From contig JAFKKO010000135.1 of NCBI GenBank assembly GCA_017305455.1, positions 1-64,000 of the forward strand: a stretch of 64,000 nt of DNA, given 5' to 3'. This document shows, piece by piece, positions 19,641-28,630 of this stretch; within the stretch, counting starts at the first letter, position 1; every line of letters starts with the position of its first letter. The notes under the pieces were generated by a model. The model did no database searches and was not told the origin of the DNA. It saw nothing but the letters and a program-made list of their open reading frames with translations. Source of the stretch: Hyphomicrobiales bacterium. Lineage in GTDB: Bacteria; Pseudomonadota; Alphaproteobacteria; Rhizobiales; Xanthobacteraceae. A program made the position numbers and the translations under genes.

Positions 19641-19660
19641 GATTGTCAAAGGAGATTGTG

Positions 19661-20311
19661 ATGGCCTGGACCCGCGAACAGATGGCGGCCCGCGCAGCCA
19701 AGGAATTGCGCGACGGGTATTACGTGAATTTGGGCATCGGCATTCCGACTCTGGTGTCGAACTACATTCCGGACGGCATGGACGTGCAGTTGCAGAGCGA
19801 GAACGGCATGCTCGGCACCGGGCCGTTTCCTTACGAGGGCGAGGAAGATCCCGACCTGATCAATGCCGGCAAGCAGACGGTGACCGAACTGCCGACCACG
19901 AGCTATTTCTCCAGCGCGGATTCCTTTGCGATGGTGCGTGGCGGGCATATCGATCTGTCGATCCTCGGCGCGATGCAGGTGGCCGAGAACGGCGATCTCG
20001 CCAACTGGATGATCCCCGGCAAGATGGTCAAGGGCATGGGCGGCGCGATGGACCTCGTCGCCGGCGTCAAGCGCGTCGTGGTGGTGATGGAGCACAGCGC
20101 CAAGGACGGCGCGAAGCTGCTGCATCGCTGCACCCTGCCGCTGACCGGGCAGGGCGTGGTCGATCTCGTGATCACCGATCTTGCGGTGTTCACCATCGAT
20201 AAGCACGGTAAGAACGGCATGACGCTGATCGAACTCGCCGATGGCGTGACGCTCGATGAGGTCAAAGCCAAGACCGAAGCAAGCTACAGCGTCGCGTTGA
20301 TGAACGCCTGA
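19661..20311 (+). CDS. scoB: 3-oxoacid CoA-transferase subunit B
   Basis: ATG 19661 follows AAAGGAG at ideal spacing, giving 216 residues. The catalytic glutamate lies in [11 protein letters not shown] (about residue 50), the family's active-site motif, and [14 protein letters not shown] follows. It is 20 nt after subunit A, forming the alpha/beta enzyme. Confidence 0.95.
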   Translation: MAWTREQMAARAAKELRDGYYVNLGIGIPTLVSNYIPDGMDVQLQSENGMLGTGPFPYEGEEDPDLINAGKQTVTELPTTSYFSSADSFAMVRGGHIDLSILGAMQVAENGDLANWMIPGKMVKGMGGAMDLVAGVKRVVVVMEHSAKDGAKLLHRCTLPLTGQGVVDLVITDLAVFTIDKHGKNGMTLIELADGVTLDEVKAKTEASYSVALMNA

Positions 20312-20316
20312 TTGCC

Positions 20317-21960
20317 TTACGCCGGCCCGGTCGGCACGTCGGCAAACCGCGTCAACCACGCCACCGGCCCGATGCTCGCGGCCACGATCAGGAGTGCCGC
20401 GAGCGCGCCGTCCTCGAAGCTGCCGCGGCTCGCATATTGATAGATCGAGGTGGCGAGCGTCTCGACATTGAGCGGCCGCAGCAGCAGCGTGGCCGGCAGC
20501 TCCTTCAGGCAATCGACGAACACGATGATCGCGCCGCCGAGCAGCGCGGGCGTGAGCAGCGGCAGATGAATCTTGCGCAGGATAGTCGCCTGCGGTGCGC
20601 CGGCGATCCGCGCGCTGTCGTCATAGTCGCGCGGGATGCGGGCAAAGCCGGCCTGGATGAAGCCGGCCGGCACGGCGAGAAAGCGGATCACATAGGCGAT
20701 CACCACGGCCGCGCCGGAGCCGATGATGACGAGGCCCGGCGAGGCAAAGCCGAGCGTCTTGAGAAGTGCGCTGAGGCCGTTGTCGAGCGCAAGCAGCGGC
20801 GTCAGCAGGCCGAGCGCGAGGACCAGTCCCGGCAATGCATAACCGGCGCGGGCAAAGCCGGTGAGGACTTCGCGCCAGCGGGTCGGCGACCAGCGATGGG
20901 CCAGCACGCTGGCAAGTCCCAGCAGCACAGCGAGCAGCGTCGCGATGGTGGCGAAGGCGAGCGAACTGAGCGCATCGTGCCACAGTGCGATGGAACTGTG
21001 CGAGATGAGACCCCGCCGCAGGCTCTCGCGCGCCAGAAACAGCAGCGGGACGACAAAGCCGAGCAGCACCGGCAGGGCGCAGGCGAGTGTCGCCAGCCAG
21101 CGCCGCACGCCGGTCAGCGTGGTGCGGCGCGCGATCTGCGGATGGTCCGCATCGGCATAGAGGCGGTGGCGGCGGCCCTGCCGCTCCAGCATGACAATCA
21201 GCGTGACCACGATCAGCGCGAGCGCGGAAATCTGCGCCGCGCCGGCGAGGCTGCTGCGGTTGAGCCATGTCGCGAAGATCGAGACCGTCAGCGTGCGCAC
21301 GCCGAGATACTCGCTGGCGCCGATGTCGTTGAGCGTCTCCAGCGCCACCAGCGCAAGACCCACGGCAAGCGCCGGACGGGCCATCGGTAGCGAGACGCGC
21401 CAGAAGATGGTCAGCGGCCGCGCGCCTAGGTTCCGTGCTGCTTCGATGGCGTCGGTGCCCTGGGTCTGGAACATCGCGCGCGTCGAGAGATAGACGTAAG
21501 GGTAGAGCACGAGGCCGATGATCAGGATGGCGCCGGGCAGCGAGCGCAGGCTCGGCAGCCAAGCGGCCGCGGTCGCCGGCGTCAGCACCGTGCCGAGGGC
21601 TTGATGGACGAGGCCGAGCGGCTCGAACAGATCGACATAGACATAGGCGCCGATATAGGTCGGGATCGCCAGCGGCATCGGCATCAGCCAGACGAAAGAG
21701 CGGCGGCCCGGAAAATCATGCGATGACATCAGCCAGGCCGTGCCGGCGCCGATCACGAGCGTGACCACGCCGACGCCGCCCAGCAGCAGAATCGTGTCGC
21801 TGATGGTGCCCGGCAGCACGTAAGCCAGCAGGTGGGACCACAGATCGGCGGTTGGCTGCAGCGCAAGCACCGCGATGCTGATCACCGGTGTCGCCACCAG
21901 CGCTGCGGCCAGAGCTGCGGCAAGCAGAACGATCGCTTCGGTGGACCGCGCCGGTGTCAT
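20317..21960 (-). CDS. Fe(III)-type ABC transporter permease (FbpB-like, fused double permease)
   Basis: ATG 21960 gives 547 residues with about twelve helices, two permease halves fused as in FbpB/SfuB. Each half has an EAA loop: EAARNLGARPLTIFWRVSLP near 175 and DSARIAGAPQATILRKIHLP near 450. It follows the binding-protein gene on the same strand after a hairpin at 22064-22088. No FbpC-type ATPase gene is nearby, so the energiser must be encoded elsewhere. Confidence 0.9.
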   Translation of the reverse strand: MTPARSTEAIVLLAAALAAALVATPVISIAVLALQPTADLWSHLLAYVLPGTISDTILLLGGVGVVTLVIGAGTAWLMSSHDFPGRRSFVWLMPMPLAIPTYIGAYVYVDLFEPLGLVHQALGTVLTPATAAAWLPSLRSLPGAILIIGLVLYPYVYLSTRAMFQTQGTDAIEAARNLGARPLTIFWRVSLPMARPALAVGLALVALETLNDIGASEYLGVRTLTVSIFATWLNRSSLAGAAQISALALIVVTLIVMLERQGRRHRLYADADHPQIARRTTLTGVRRWLATLACALPVLLGFVVPLLFLARESLRRGLISHSSIALWHDALSSLAFATIATLLAVLLGLASVLAHRWSPTRWREVLTGFARAGYALPGLVLALGLLTPLLALDNGLSALLKTLGFASPGLVIIGSGAAVVIAYVIRFLAVPAGFIQAGFARIPRDYDDSARIAGAPQATILRKIHLPLLTPALLGGAIIVFVDCLKELPATLLLRPLNVETLATSIYQYASRGSFEDGALAALLIVAASIGPVAWLTRFADVPTGPA

Positions 21961-22063
21961 CGGGACGGGCAATTCCGGAAAATATATTGGCAGCGCATCG
22001 TCATGATCGTGGGGGTCGCCTCCGGACCGTTATTCTTTCAAACCGTGCGACCGGACAAGACAA

Positions 22064-22088
22064 GGATGCCCGGCATGGCCGGGCATCC
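22064..22088 (-). terminator. Hairpin between iron-binding-protein and permease genes
   Basis: GGATGCCCGGC and GCCGGGCATCC pair perfectly around a 3-nt loop, followed on the minus strand by TTGTCTTGTCC. It lies 30 nt after the binding-protein stop. It may end transcripts partially, making more binding protein than permease. Confidence 0.65.
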
Positions 22089-22118
22089 TCCGATCGTCAG
22101 ATGGACACGCCGCTCGGG

Positions 22119-23144
22119 TTACTGATCGAAGCCCACCTTGTCCACCAGGGTCGATGCGGTCTTGCGATTCTCCGCGATCTTGGAGACCGGCAACTTGTCG
22201 GCATTGAGCGTGCCGTAGCCGGCGATGGTCGGATTGATCGCAACGCCGGCGCGAATGGGATATTCGTAGTTCGCATCGGCATACATCTTCTGCGCGGTCT
22301 CGCCCGCCAGCCACTCGATCAGCTTGACGCCGTTGGCCTTGTTCGGTGCGTTCTTCATCAGCAGCACGCCGGACAGGTTCACATGCGTGCCCTGGCCCGC
22401 GAAGGTCGGCAGGATCACCCTGGTGGCTTCCGCCCACGGCTTCTTGTCCGGGTCGTTGTTCATCATCAGCGCCCAGTAATAGGTGTTGCCGATGCCGAGG
22501 TCGCATTTGCCGGCCGCGACATCGCGCGCCGTCTCGCGGTCGCCGCCGGAGGGCTTCTGCGCCAGATTGGCCTTCACGCCGCGCAGCCATTCCTCGGCCT
22601 TGGCCTCGCCGTGATGGGCGACATAGGCCGCGAACAGTGCGTTGTTATAGATGTGCTGGCCGGAGCGGATGCAGATCTTGCCCTTCCACTTCGGGTCCGC
22701 GAGCTCTTCATAGGTGATCGCGTCCTGCTTCACGCGATCCTTCGATGCGTAGATCACCCGCGCGCGCATCGAGATGCCGGCCCAGTGGCCGTCCGGATCG
22801 CGATACTGCGCAGGCACGGTCTTGTCGATGACGTCGGACTTGATCGGCTGGGTGATGTCGGCCTTCACCGCCCCGTCGATGCGGCCGATATCGACCGTCA
22901 GCAGCACGTCCGCCGGGCTGTTGGCGCCCTCGGCCTTGATGCGCTGCTCGAGCCCGGAGCTTGCCGACACCACGTTGACCTTGATGCCGGTGTCCTTGGT
23001 GAAGGCATCGAACAGCGGCTGCATCAGCTTGGTTTCGCGGTAGCTGTAGACGTTGACCTCGCCCGATTGGGCCGAGGCGGGCGCTGCGTTCCATACGAAC
23101 GCGCACGCCAGGATCGCTGCACCGGTAGGACGAAAATACGACAT
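22119..23144 (-). CDS. Fe(III)-type ABC transporter substrate-binding protein
   Basis: The 341-residue protein begins with a signal peptide (cleavage near APASAQS, about 26). It continues GEVNVYSYRETKLMQPLFDAF, as in FbpA/FutA ferric-binding proteins. The YYWALM segment near 220 holds the tyrosine pair expected for iron coordination. It captures ferric iron in the periplasm for the permease downstream. Confidence 0.9.
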   Translation of the reverse strand: MSYFRPTGAAILACAFVWNAAPASAQSGEVNVYSYRETKLMQPLFDAFTKDTGIKVNVVSASSGLEQRIKAEGANSPADVLLTVDIGRIDGAVKADITQPIKSDVIDKTVPAQYRDPDGHWAGISMRARVIYASKDRVKQDAITYEELADPKWKGKICIRSGQHIYNNALFAAYVAHHGEAKAEEWLRGVKANLAQKPSGGDRETARDVAAGKCDLGIGNTYYWALMMNNDPDKKPWAEATRVILPTFAGQGTHVNLSGVLLMKNAPNKANGVKLIEWLAGETAQKMYADANYEYPIRAGVAINPTIAGYGTLNADKLPVSKIAENRKTASTLVDKVGFDQ

Positions 23145-23326
23145 GGGAAGCTCCGCCGATTATGAAAACAAATCCTGCCGCTGCGCAGGCTTGCTGACGC
23201 GGCGTGCGAGGTTGGTTCTTATCTAGCGTGTGGGTGAACCCGCGATGCGCGACGCAGTGTCGCGAAATCCTCTGTTTATAGGAATTCCAGATCGCGGCCG
23301 GTGTTTATGGCCAGGGTGCGGGCCGC

Positions 23327-26300
23327 TCAGATGGCCTGCGCTGTCGCATGCGCGAAAACCACCTCGATCAGCGTGCCGGTTTGCGGCGCGCTCTTGATGT
23401 GGAACTGGCCGCCATTGGCTTCGACCAGGGCCTTGGTGAGCGGCAGGCTGACGCCGTTGTCCGACAGCAGATGATCGGATGTCGCCGGCGTGCGGAACGG
23501 CGCCATGGCTGCGGCAATTTCGCTCTCGTTCAGTCCGTGCCCGGTGTCGCGCACCCGCAGCACCGCCTCGCCGCGATCGGTCAGCGCGGTGGAGACGATC
23601 ACCTGACCGCCGGCATTGGCGAGATGGATCGAATTGCCGATCAAATTGAGCGCGATTTGTCGCAGGGCGCGGGTGTCGGCCCGCACGGCGGGAAGCGCAT
23701 GCGCGAGCGAGGTGCGGATGATGATGCGTTCGCGATTGGCCTGCGGCTGCATCACCGCGACGCATTGTTCGATCAGCGGATTGAGGTCCTGGTCGACGAA
23801 GGCGAGATCGAGCTTGCCGGATTCGATCCGCGACAGGTTGAGCATGTCCTCGATGATGGCGATCACGCGCTCGCCCGAGGCGCGGATGTCTTTCATGTAG
23901 TCGACATAACGCTCGTTGCCGAGCGGTCCGAACCGCTCGTCGATCATCACCTCGGAAAATCCGATGATGGCGTTGACCGGCGCGCGGATCTCGTGGCTGA
24001 GGCGCGTCAGCATTTCCGCCTTCGCGTTGGCGAGCTGATCATGGGTGCGGCGCGCCGATTGCGGCTCGCCTGCCCGGACCGGCGATGTGTCGCGGAAGAT
24101 CGCAAAATAGCGGCTGCTTTCCGCGCCCGTGCGGCCGACCGTCATTGACAGCGGCATGGTGCTGCCGCCCGGCGTGCGGCCCAGCACGTCGCGTCCCTGA
24201 TCGAGCAGGCTCGCCACGCCCGAGGCCTTGATGCCGTCGATGTAGTCGAGAATGGCGCGCTGGCTTTCCGGCGCGAACAGATCGGTCAGCGGGCGGCCCT
24301 TGACGTCGCCGCTGCGCACGTTGAACAGCGCCTCCGCGCTGCGGTTGCAGGAGCTGATATGGCCGGCTGCATCGAAGATCAGGATGCCTTCGGCCGTGGT
24401 CTCCAGGATGGCTGCCAGCTCATCCGCGCCGATCTGGTCGGAGGCCGCCGCCGCAGCGCTCGGCGCGGGACCCGGCTGCGCGGGTGCAATCGGCGCGGGC
24501 GCGAAAATCAGCGCATGCGCGCTCTCGTTGTCCCATGTCACGGCGTGCAGGCGCGCGGGCGCGGCCGCCGTGTTTGACGTTGAAATCAGCACGGGCGTGC
24601 CGCCTTGCGCCGTTTCCTCGGAGTCGTCCGGCTCGACATACAAGGCATCAAGGCCGCCGGCTTCATGGAGCGCGGCAAGGCTCGTAAAGCCGGTGCGCTC
24701 GAGGAAGGCGCGGTTGGCGTGGATCAGCCGGTCGATCTGGTAGATCAGCACGCCAACCGGGATGTGATCGAACAACTGCCCGTCCTGCGCCGCATGCGCA
24801 TGCAGCGGGAGGTCGGGTTGTTCCGTGATCAGGAAAGACGGCGGCTCGACGCTCGAAGAAGCCGGCTCGCTTGCATCGGCTGCCGCGGCGTCTTCCGTTT
24901 TGACGTTCTGCTCCGAAGGGCCCGATGCACGGCTGCTGTCGGCTTCGAGCCGTGCGGACAACTGCCGGGCGATTTCGTGGAAGGCGCTGTTCTCGGTCGC
25001 CGTCAGCGACGGCGCGCGGGCTTCCTGCGCCGAGGGAAACAGCACGACATTGGCAGGTTTGTCCTCGGCAGATGTATTCACGGTATCGTCCGTTTCGGTA
25101 AGTGAAGGCGGAGTGTCGGTCACGGCAGGCGGTTCGCCCGCGACGGGATCTGACGCGAACGTCGCATGCGGATCTGGCGTTGTCTGCGGCGGCGATGACG
25201 GAACCTGTGGTGAGGCTGTGGATGGCGGGCCGCCGAACAGCGCGTCGTGACGGCGCTGCGCGGCGAGGCGCGTCAATCCTTCGAGATCGCGGCAGATGCC
25301 GAACCCGCGATAGCCGGCGAATTGCCGGTCGCGGTCATAGACCGGCAGCCCCGACAGTTCGACAGGCAGGCGCGCGCCCAAGCCATCGGCCGGCCAGTTG
25401 ACGGCGATTCCGCTCCAGGTCACGCGCGTTGCGATTGCAGCGGCCACGCGACCTTCCGGATCGAGATCGAGCGCGTCGGCGAGTTCGCTCCACAGCCGGC
25501 CGAAAGCAGCGGCGGTCCGCCAGCCGATCAGTCGCGTGAATTCATCCGAACCGAGCGAGAAGCGGCCATCGGCATCCATCTGCCACATGAAGCGCAACGG
25601 GTAACGCCGCCGCGGTGTCCATGACTCGTCATCGAATAGTGCGCTGGCTGCGGTTTGCTCCGAAGACGGGCGATTTTCTGATGGAGGAAGCGACAGGTCG
25701 GTTTCCAAGAGATGTGGCTCGATCACGTCGGACACGGCGTGATCGGGATTGTTGTCGTTCCATTCCGCCGCCGGCGCGTCCGCTGGCGTATCCATCGGCG
25801 GTTCGGGTGTGGCAGCGACCGGAAGCGAAGCGGATGACGGTGCTTCCGGTGTGGCGGATACCGTTTCCGGCGCTCTCTCACAGGTCTCTTTGCCGGATGG
25901 AACGGGTGGAGATGCGGTCTCTTTGATGGTGTGCGTGAGATCGGACGGCGCGATCAGTCCGATGATGCCGGAGTCTGCATCGAGGCCGACGCGATACAAG
26001 ATGATCAGGCCGAACGATGTGGACAGGGTGCCCGGATCGCGGCTCGCATCCTGTTGCGGCAGCCGCGCCTCCGGCACATGGGCCGCGAAGTCAGGCAGCG
26101 ATCCGGCGGCGCGATTGCCGCCGATCAGTCTGCCGTCGCGAGTGAAAGCGGCTGCCGGGCTATCCAGTTCTTCGATCAGGTCGCTCAGCCGTTCCTCCAG
26201 CGGAAGAACGCGGCCGGCCGGCTGCGCCGCTGCGACGAGAATGCCGACAACGCCGCTGTCGAGAGTGAGGCGGGCGCATGCGCAGGTCATCAGATTGCCC

Positions 26301-26584
26301 GGCGCTGCGCCAAATCCGCGCAGGCGTTCAAGGCGCAATGCGCCGGTTGGCGACAGACGCCCGGCGAGCTGGATCACCTGGCGGCGGTGCGGATCGGCGG
26401 GTCCAATGACTTTGTCCGTCAGTGCGCGCGCGTCGGGAACGCCGAGAAATTTCAGCCCGGCGGCGTTCGCCCATATGATCCGCGCACCGTCGCTCGACCA
26501 GACGAACGCCGGGGCGCTGCTGAGGGCATGCGCCGCGAGCTTCGGGTCGCGGATGGCCTGCAATGACAGATCGACCGGGTTCAT
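23327..26584 (-). CDS. Large PAS-domain sensor histidine kinase (PdhS/DivJ/PleC-like)
   Basis: The 1085-residue protein has no obvious membrane helix. A PAS-like N-terminus (PAFVWSSDGARIIWANAAG) is followed by a long low-complexity Pro/Ser/Ala middle and further PAS domains (QIDRLIHANRAFLERTGF; AAILETTAEGILIFDAAG). The kinase core has H-box LSHEIRAPVNAIIGFSEVM with His864, then N-box ALNLIGNSIHLANAGG, and DTGHGLNESEI. The stretch around ERFGPLGNERYVDYMKDIR resembles the cell-cycle kinase PdhS of Brucella. It probably phosphorylates DivK-type regulators, which is an inference. Confidence 0.88.
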   Translation of the reverse strand: MNPVDLSLQAIRDPKLAAHALSSAPAFVWSSDGARIIWANAAGLKFLGVPDARALTDKVIGPADPHRRQVIQLAGRLSPTGALRLERLRGFGAAPGNLMTCACARLTLDSGVVGILVAAAQPAGRVLPLEERLSDLIEELDSPAAAFTRDGRLIGGNRAAGSLPDFAAHVPEARLPQQDASRDPGTLSTSFGLIILYRVGLDADSGIIGLIAPSDLTHTIKETASPPVPSGKETCERAPETVSATPEAPSSASLPVAATPEPPMDTPADAPAAEWNDNNPDHAVSDVIEPHLLETDLSLPPSENRPSSEQTAASALFDDESWTPRRRYPLRFMWQMDADGRFSLGSDEFTRLIGWRTAAAFGRLWSELADALDLDPEGRVAAAIATRVTWSGIAVNWPADGLGARLPVELSGLPVYDRDRQFAGYRGFGICRDLEGLTRLAAQRRHDALFGGPPSTASPQVPSSPPQTTPDPHATFASDPVAGEPPAVTDTPPSLTETDDTVNTSAEDKPANVVLFPSAQEARAPSLTATENSAFHEIARQLSARLEADSSRASGPSEQNVKTEDAAAADASEPASSSVEPPSFLITEQPDLPLHAHAAQDGQLFDHIPVGVLIYQIDRLIHANRAFLERTGFTSLAALHEAGGLDALYVEPDDSEETAQGGTPVLISTSNTAAAPARLHAVTWDNESAHALIFAPAPIAPAQPGPAPSAAAAASDQIGADELAAILETTAEGILIFDAAGHISSCNRSAEALFNVRSGDVKGRPLTDLFAPESQRAILDYIDGIKASGVASLLDQGRDVLGRTPGGSTMPLSMTVGRTGAESSRYFAIFRDTSPVRAGEPQSARRTHDQLANAKAEMLTRLSHEIRAPVNAIIGFSEVMIDERFGPLGNERYVDYMKDIRASGERVIAIIEDMLNLSRIESGKLDLAFVDQDLNPLIEQCVAVMQPQANRERIIIRTSLAHALPAVRADTRALRQIALNLIGNSIHLANAGGQVIVSTALTDRGEAVLRVRDTGHGLNESEIAAAMAPFRTPATSDHLLSDNGVSLPLTKALVEANGGQFHIKSAPQTGTLIEVVFAHATAQAI

Positions 26585-26916
26585 GCTGTCTCGTCGGACG
26601 TCTTTCGCAAGAAAGAAGGATGTCGGCTCTGGGCCGCGTGTAGCCTTAACAAATGATTATCAGGAGCGGGCGGGGCTAATCCACGGCAACAGGCCGCGTT
26701 TGCCCGCGAAACCGCCGATAACCTTAATTCGCGGCGCGGGGAGTGAACCCTGGGACAAGCCAGCCGTTGCAAAAAATATCCAAAGGTTCACGATGCGTGT
26801 CCGAGGGTTGTCATGGTGGCCGCGCATGCTGCGATCTGGACCTCCGAATCCAAGGAAACCCACCGCCGGGCGCGACGCAGGACACGGACGGGAGCGATTC
26901 AACAGGAGCGATTCAC
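26585..26916. other. Intergenic region between histidine kinase and first phasin
   Basis: These 332 bp must hold divergent promoters for the kinase and the phasin. AGGAG at 26903-26907 is the phasin ribosome site. An in-frame start further upstream (26743) exists but lacks this site and phasin character. No other element is recognised. Confidence 0.5.
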
Positions 26917-27294
26917 ATGGCTGACGGCAACGAACGGTTCGAAATCCCAAAAGAGATGCGCTCCATGGCGGAAGCCAGTTTCGATCAGGCCCGCAAGGCG
27001 TTCGAAACTTTCATGGGGACGGCGCAACAGACGGCGAGCACGTTTAGCGGCACTGGCGAAGCCGCCAGGGCGAATGCCAAGGAGATCAGCGCCAAGGCCA
27101 TCACCTTTGCCGAAAAGAACGTGCAGGCTTCTCTGGCCTATGCGCAGCAGTTGATCCATGCCACCGACCTCGCCGAGGTCATGCGGCTGCATACTGAATA
27201 CGTCCAGACTCAGATGCGCACGCTGGCCGATCAGGCGTCGGAAATCGGGCAGGCGGTGACTCGTGCGGCGCTGGACGCAACCAAGCCGAAATAG
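26917..27294 (+). CDS. Phasin family protein
   Basis: The 125-residue, all-helical, Cys-free protein starts MADGNERFEIPKEMRSMAEA. It contains SFDQARKAFETFMGTAQQTA and AKAITFAEKNVQASLAYAQQ, the phasin_2 pattern. Such proteins coat polyhydroxyalkanoate granules. A second phasin follows 187 nt downstream on the same strand. Confidence 0.88.
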   Translation: MADGNERFEIPKEMRSMAEASFDQARKAFETFMGTAQQTASTFSGTGEAARANAKEISAKAITFAEKNVQASLAYAQQLIHATDLAEVMRLHTEYVQTQMRTLADQASEIGQAVTRAALDATKPK

Positions 27295-27345
27295 CGGCGG
27301 CCGGTTTCCAGCTCTTCCTGATGATGGGGTATTAAAATACCTAAG

Positions 27346-27373
27346 TGCTTTGCAGTATTTTTATTGCAACGCA
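27346..27373. promoter_or_regulatory. Two TGC-N3-GCA motifs before second phasin (possible PhaR sites)
   Basis: TGCTTTGCA (27346-27354) and TGCAACGCA (27365-27373) are 19 bp apart, centre to centre, about 110 nt before the second phasin. PhaR-type PHB regulators are known to bind TGC/GCA-rich dyads in phasin promoters. The assignment is inferred from motif and position. Confidence 0.45.
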
Positions 27374-27481
27374 CAATAGGGCGCTTATATTTATGACTGA
27401 GAAGCTGTTGGCGAGGGTCGCCACGGTGGCTGGCGCCATTGCCTTCAGATCGGACAGCTTGAACCCCAAATCACAGGATGC

Positions 27482-27913
27482 ATGCCCATGAGCTCCGATC
27501 CGTTCTCCACCGTTGTTCCGTTCCAGGTTCCCGAGCAGGTTCGCGCTTTCGCCGAAACCGGCGTCAGCCACGCGCGCGAGGGCTACCAGAAGTTCAAGGC
27601 CGTCGCCGAGACCAACAACGAGGCCATTGAAGCGGCGTGCGCGTCGGCCACCAAGGGCGTTGGCGACTTCACCGCCAAGCTGGTGGACATTGCCAAGGCC
27701 AACACCACCTCGGCTTTCGACTTCGCCCAGGCGCTGCTTGCGGTGAAATCGGTCCCCGAGGCGTTCGAACTGCTGAACGAGCATGCCCGCAAGCAGTTCG
27801 AGGCTGTCACCGCGCAGTCCAAGGACCTCGCCGAACTGGGCCAGAAACTGGCGACCGAAACCGTCGAGCCGTTCAAGGCCGGCGCCGCGAAGGCGTTCAA
27901 GACGGTCGGCTGA
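27482..27913 (+). CDS. Phasin family protein, second copy
   Basis: The 143-residue all-helical product (VPEQVRAFAETGVSHAREGY, then FDFAQALLAVKSVPEAFELL) has the phasin pattern, including the FDFAQ.LL.VKS segment. It differs enough from its neighbour to be an older paralogue. ATGs at 27482 and 27488 are both possible starts. A strong terminator follows at 27936-27966. Confidence 0.9.
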   Translation: MPMSSDPFSTVVPFQVPEQVRAFAETGVSHAREGYQKFKAVAETNNEAIEAACASATKGVGDFTAKLVDIAKANTTSAFDFAQALLAVKSVPEAFELLNEHARKQFEAVTAQSKDLAELGQKLATETVEPFKAGAAKAFKTVG

Positions 27914-27935
27914 TTTCGCCTTCAGGAATTGCGAA

Positions 27936-27966
27936 AAGCCCGGGTCTGTGACCCGGACTTTTTTTG
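27936..27966 (+). terminator. Rho-independent terminator after second phasin
   Basis: CCGGGTC-TGT-GACCCGG stem-loop followed by CTTTTTTT, 23 nt after the phasin stop. Confidence 0.9.
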
Positions 27967-28133
27967 TCCGGCCGAATTTCGTCGGGTTTGAGCTTCTTGT
28001 CTGACCGAGACCTCCACAATATGTCCGAAATCGGCGGAGCAGGGCCGTCCAGGGATTACCGGTCTTGCCAAAGTGCGGCGTTGCACCTAGTTTCCGCGCG
28101 TTCGCGCCTCCCCTGAGAGGTGTCCTGACGGAT

Positions 28134-28210
28134 GCAGTTGTAGCTCAGCTGGTTAGAGCGCCGGATTGTGGATCCGGAGGTCGGTGGTTCGATCCCACCC
28201 AACTGTACCA
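28134..28210 (+). tRNA. tRNA-His (GTG)
   Basis: The 77-nt cloverleaf has acceptor GCAGTTG/CAACTGT, D-arm GCTC/GAGC, anticodon arm CCGGA-TTGTGGA-TCCGG with anticodon GTG, T-arm GGTGG/CCACC, and encoded CCA. The discriminator is A73 and no G stands at position -1. That is the known alphaproteobacterial tRNA-His variant charged by a divergent HisRS. Confidence 0.95.
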
Positions 28211-28482
28211 TTCTCCCATTCCGGAAAGTTCACCCTGTTCGCGATAGCGCAGAAAAGTCCGGTAACATCGGAGCTTTTTGTTTTCGCGTAGCTATGGATG
28301 TGTGCGGCCCGCGCAGTTGTACGCGAATGCATATTGCACAGGGCAGACGTCTTCTGGACAAAGCGTTTCCCAAGCATTGCGGAACGCAATATCAACGCAT
28401 TTTGGAAGAGCCGTGCCTCGGTCAGGCATATGATTTCAAAGGAGAGCGCTCGGCGAGATGAGTGTTCGATGTGAGAGTGTTC

Positions 28483-28578
28483 GGAGGCGTTTGGGTGCCT
28501 GGTGGTCCTCCCGGTCTTCAAAACCGGTGAGACCGAGTATCTCGGTCTGGCAGGTTCGATTCCTGTCCGCCTCCGCCA
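28483..28578 (+). tRNA. selC: tRNA-Sec (TCA), selenocysteine
   Basis: The 96-nt gene has acceptor GGAGGCG pairing with CGCCTCC, discriminator G and encoded CCA. The anticodon arm is CCGGT-CTTCAAA-ACCGG with anticodon TCA. An 8-bp extra arm (AGACCGAG/CTCGGTCT) and T-arm GCAGG-TTCGATT-CCTGT follow. Long variable arm, UCA anticodon and adjacency to selB identify tRNA-Sec. It delivers selenocysteine to UGA in the neighbouring formate dehydrogenase. Confidence 0.95.
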
Positions 28579-28630
28579 ATCGCCACAACCTCGACGCCGC
28601 CGCAGTGGCCGGCGGCCCTCGCGACGCGCA

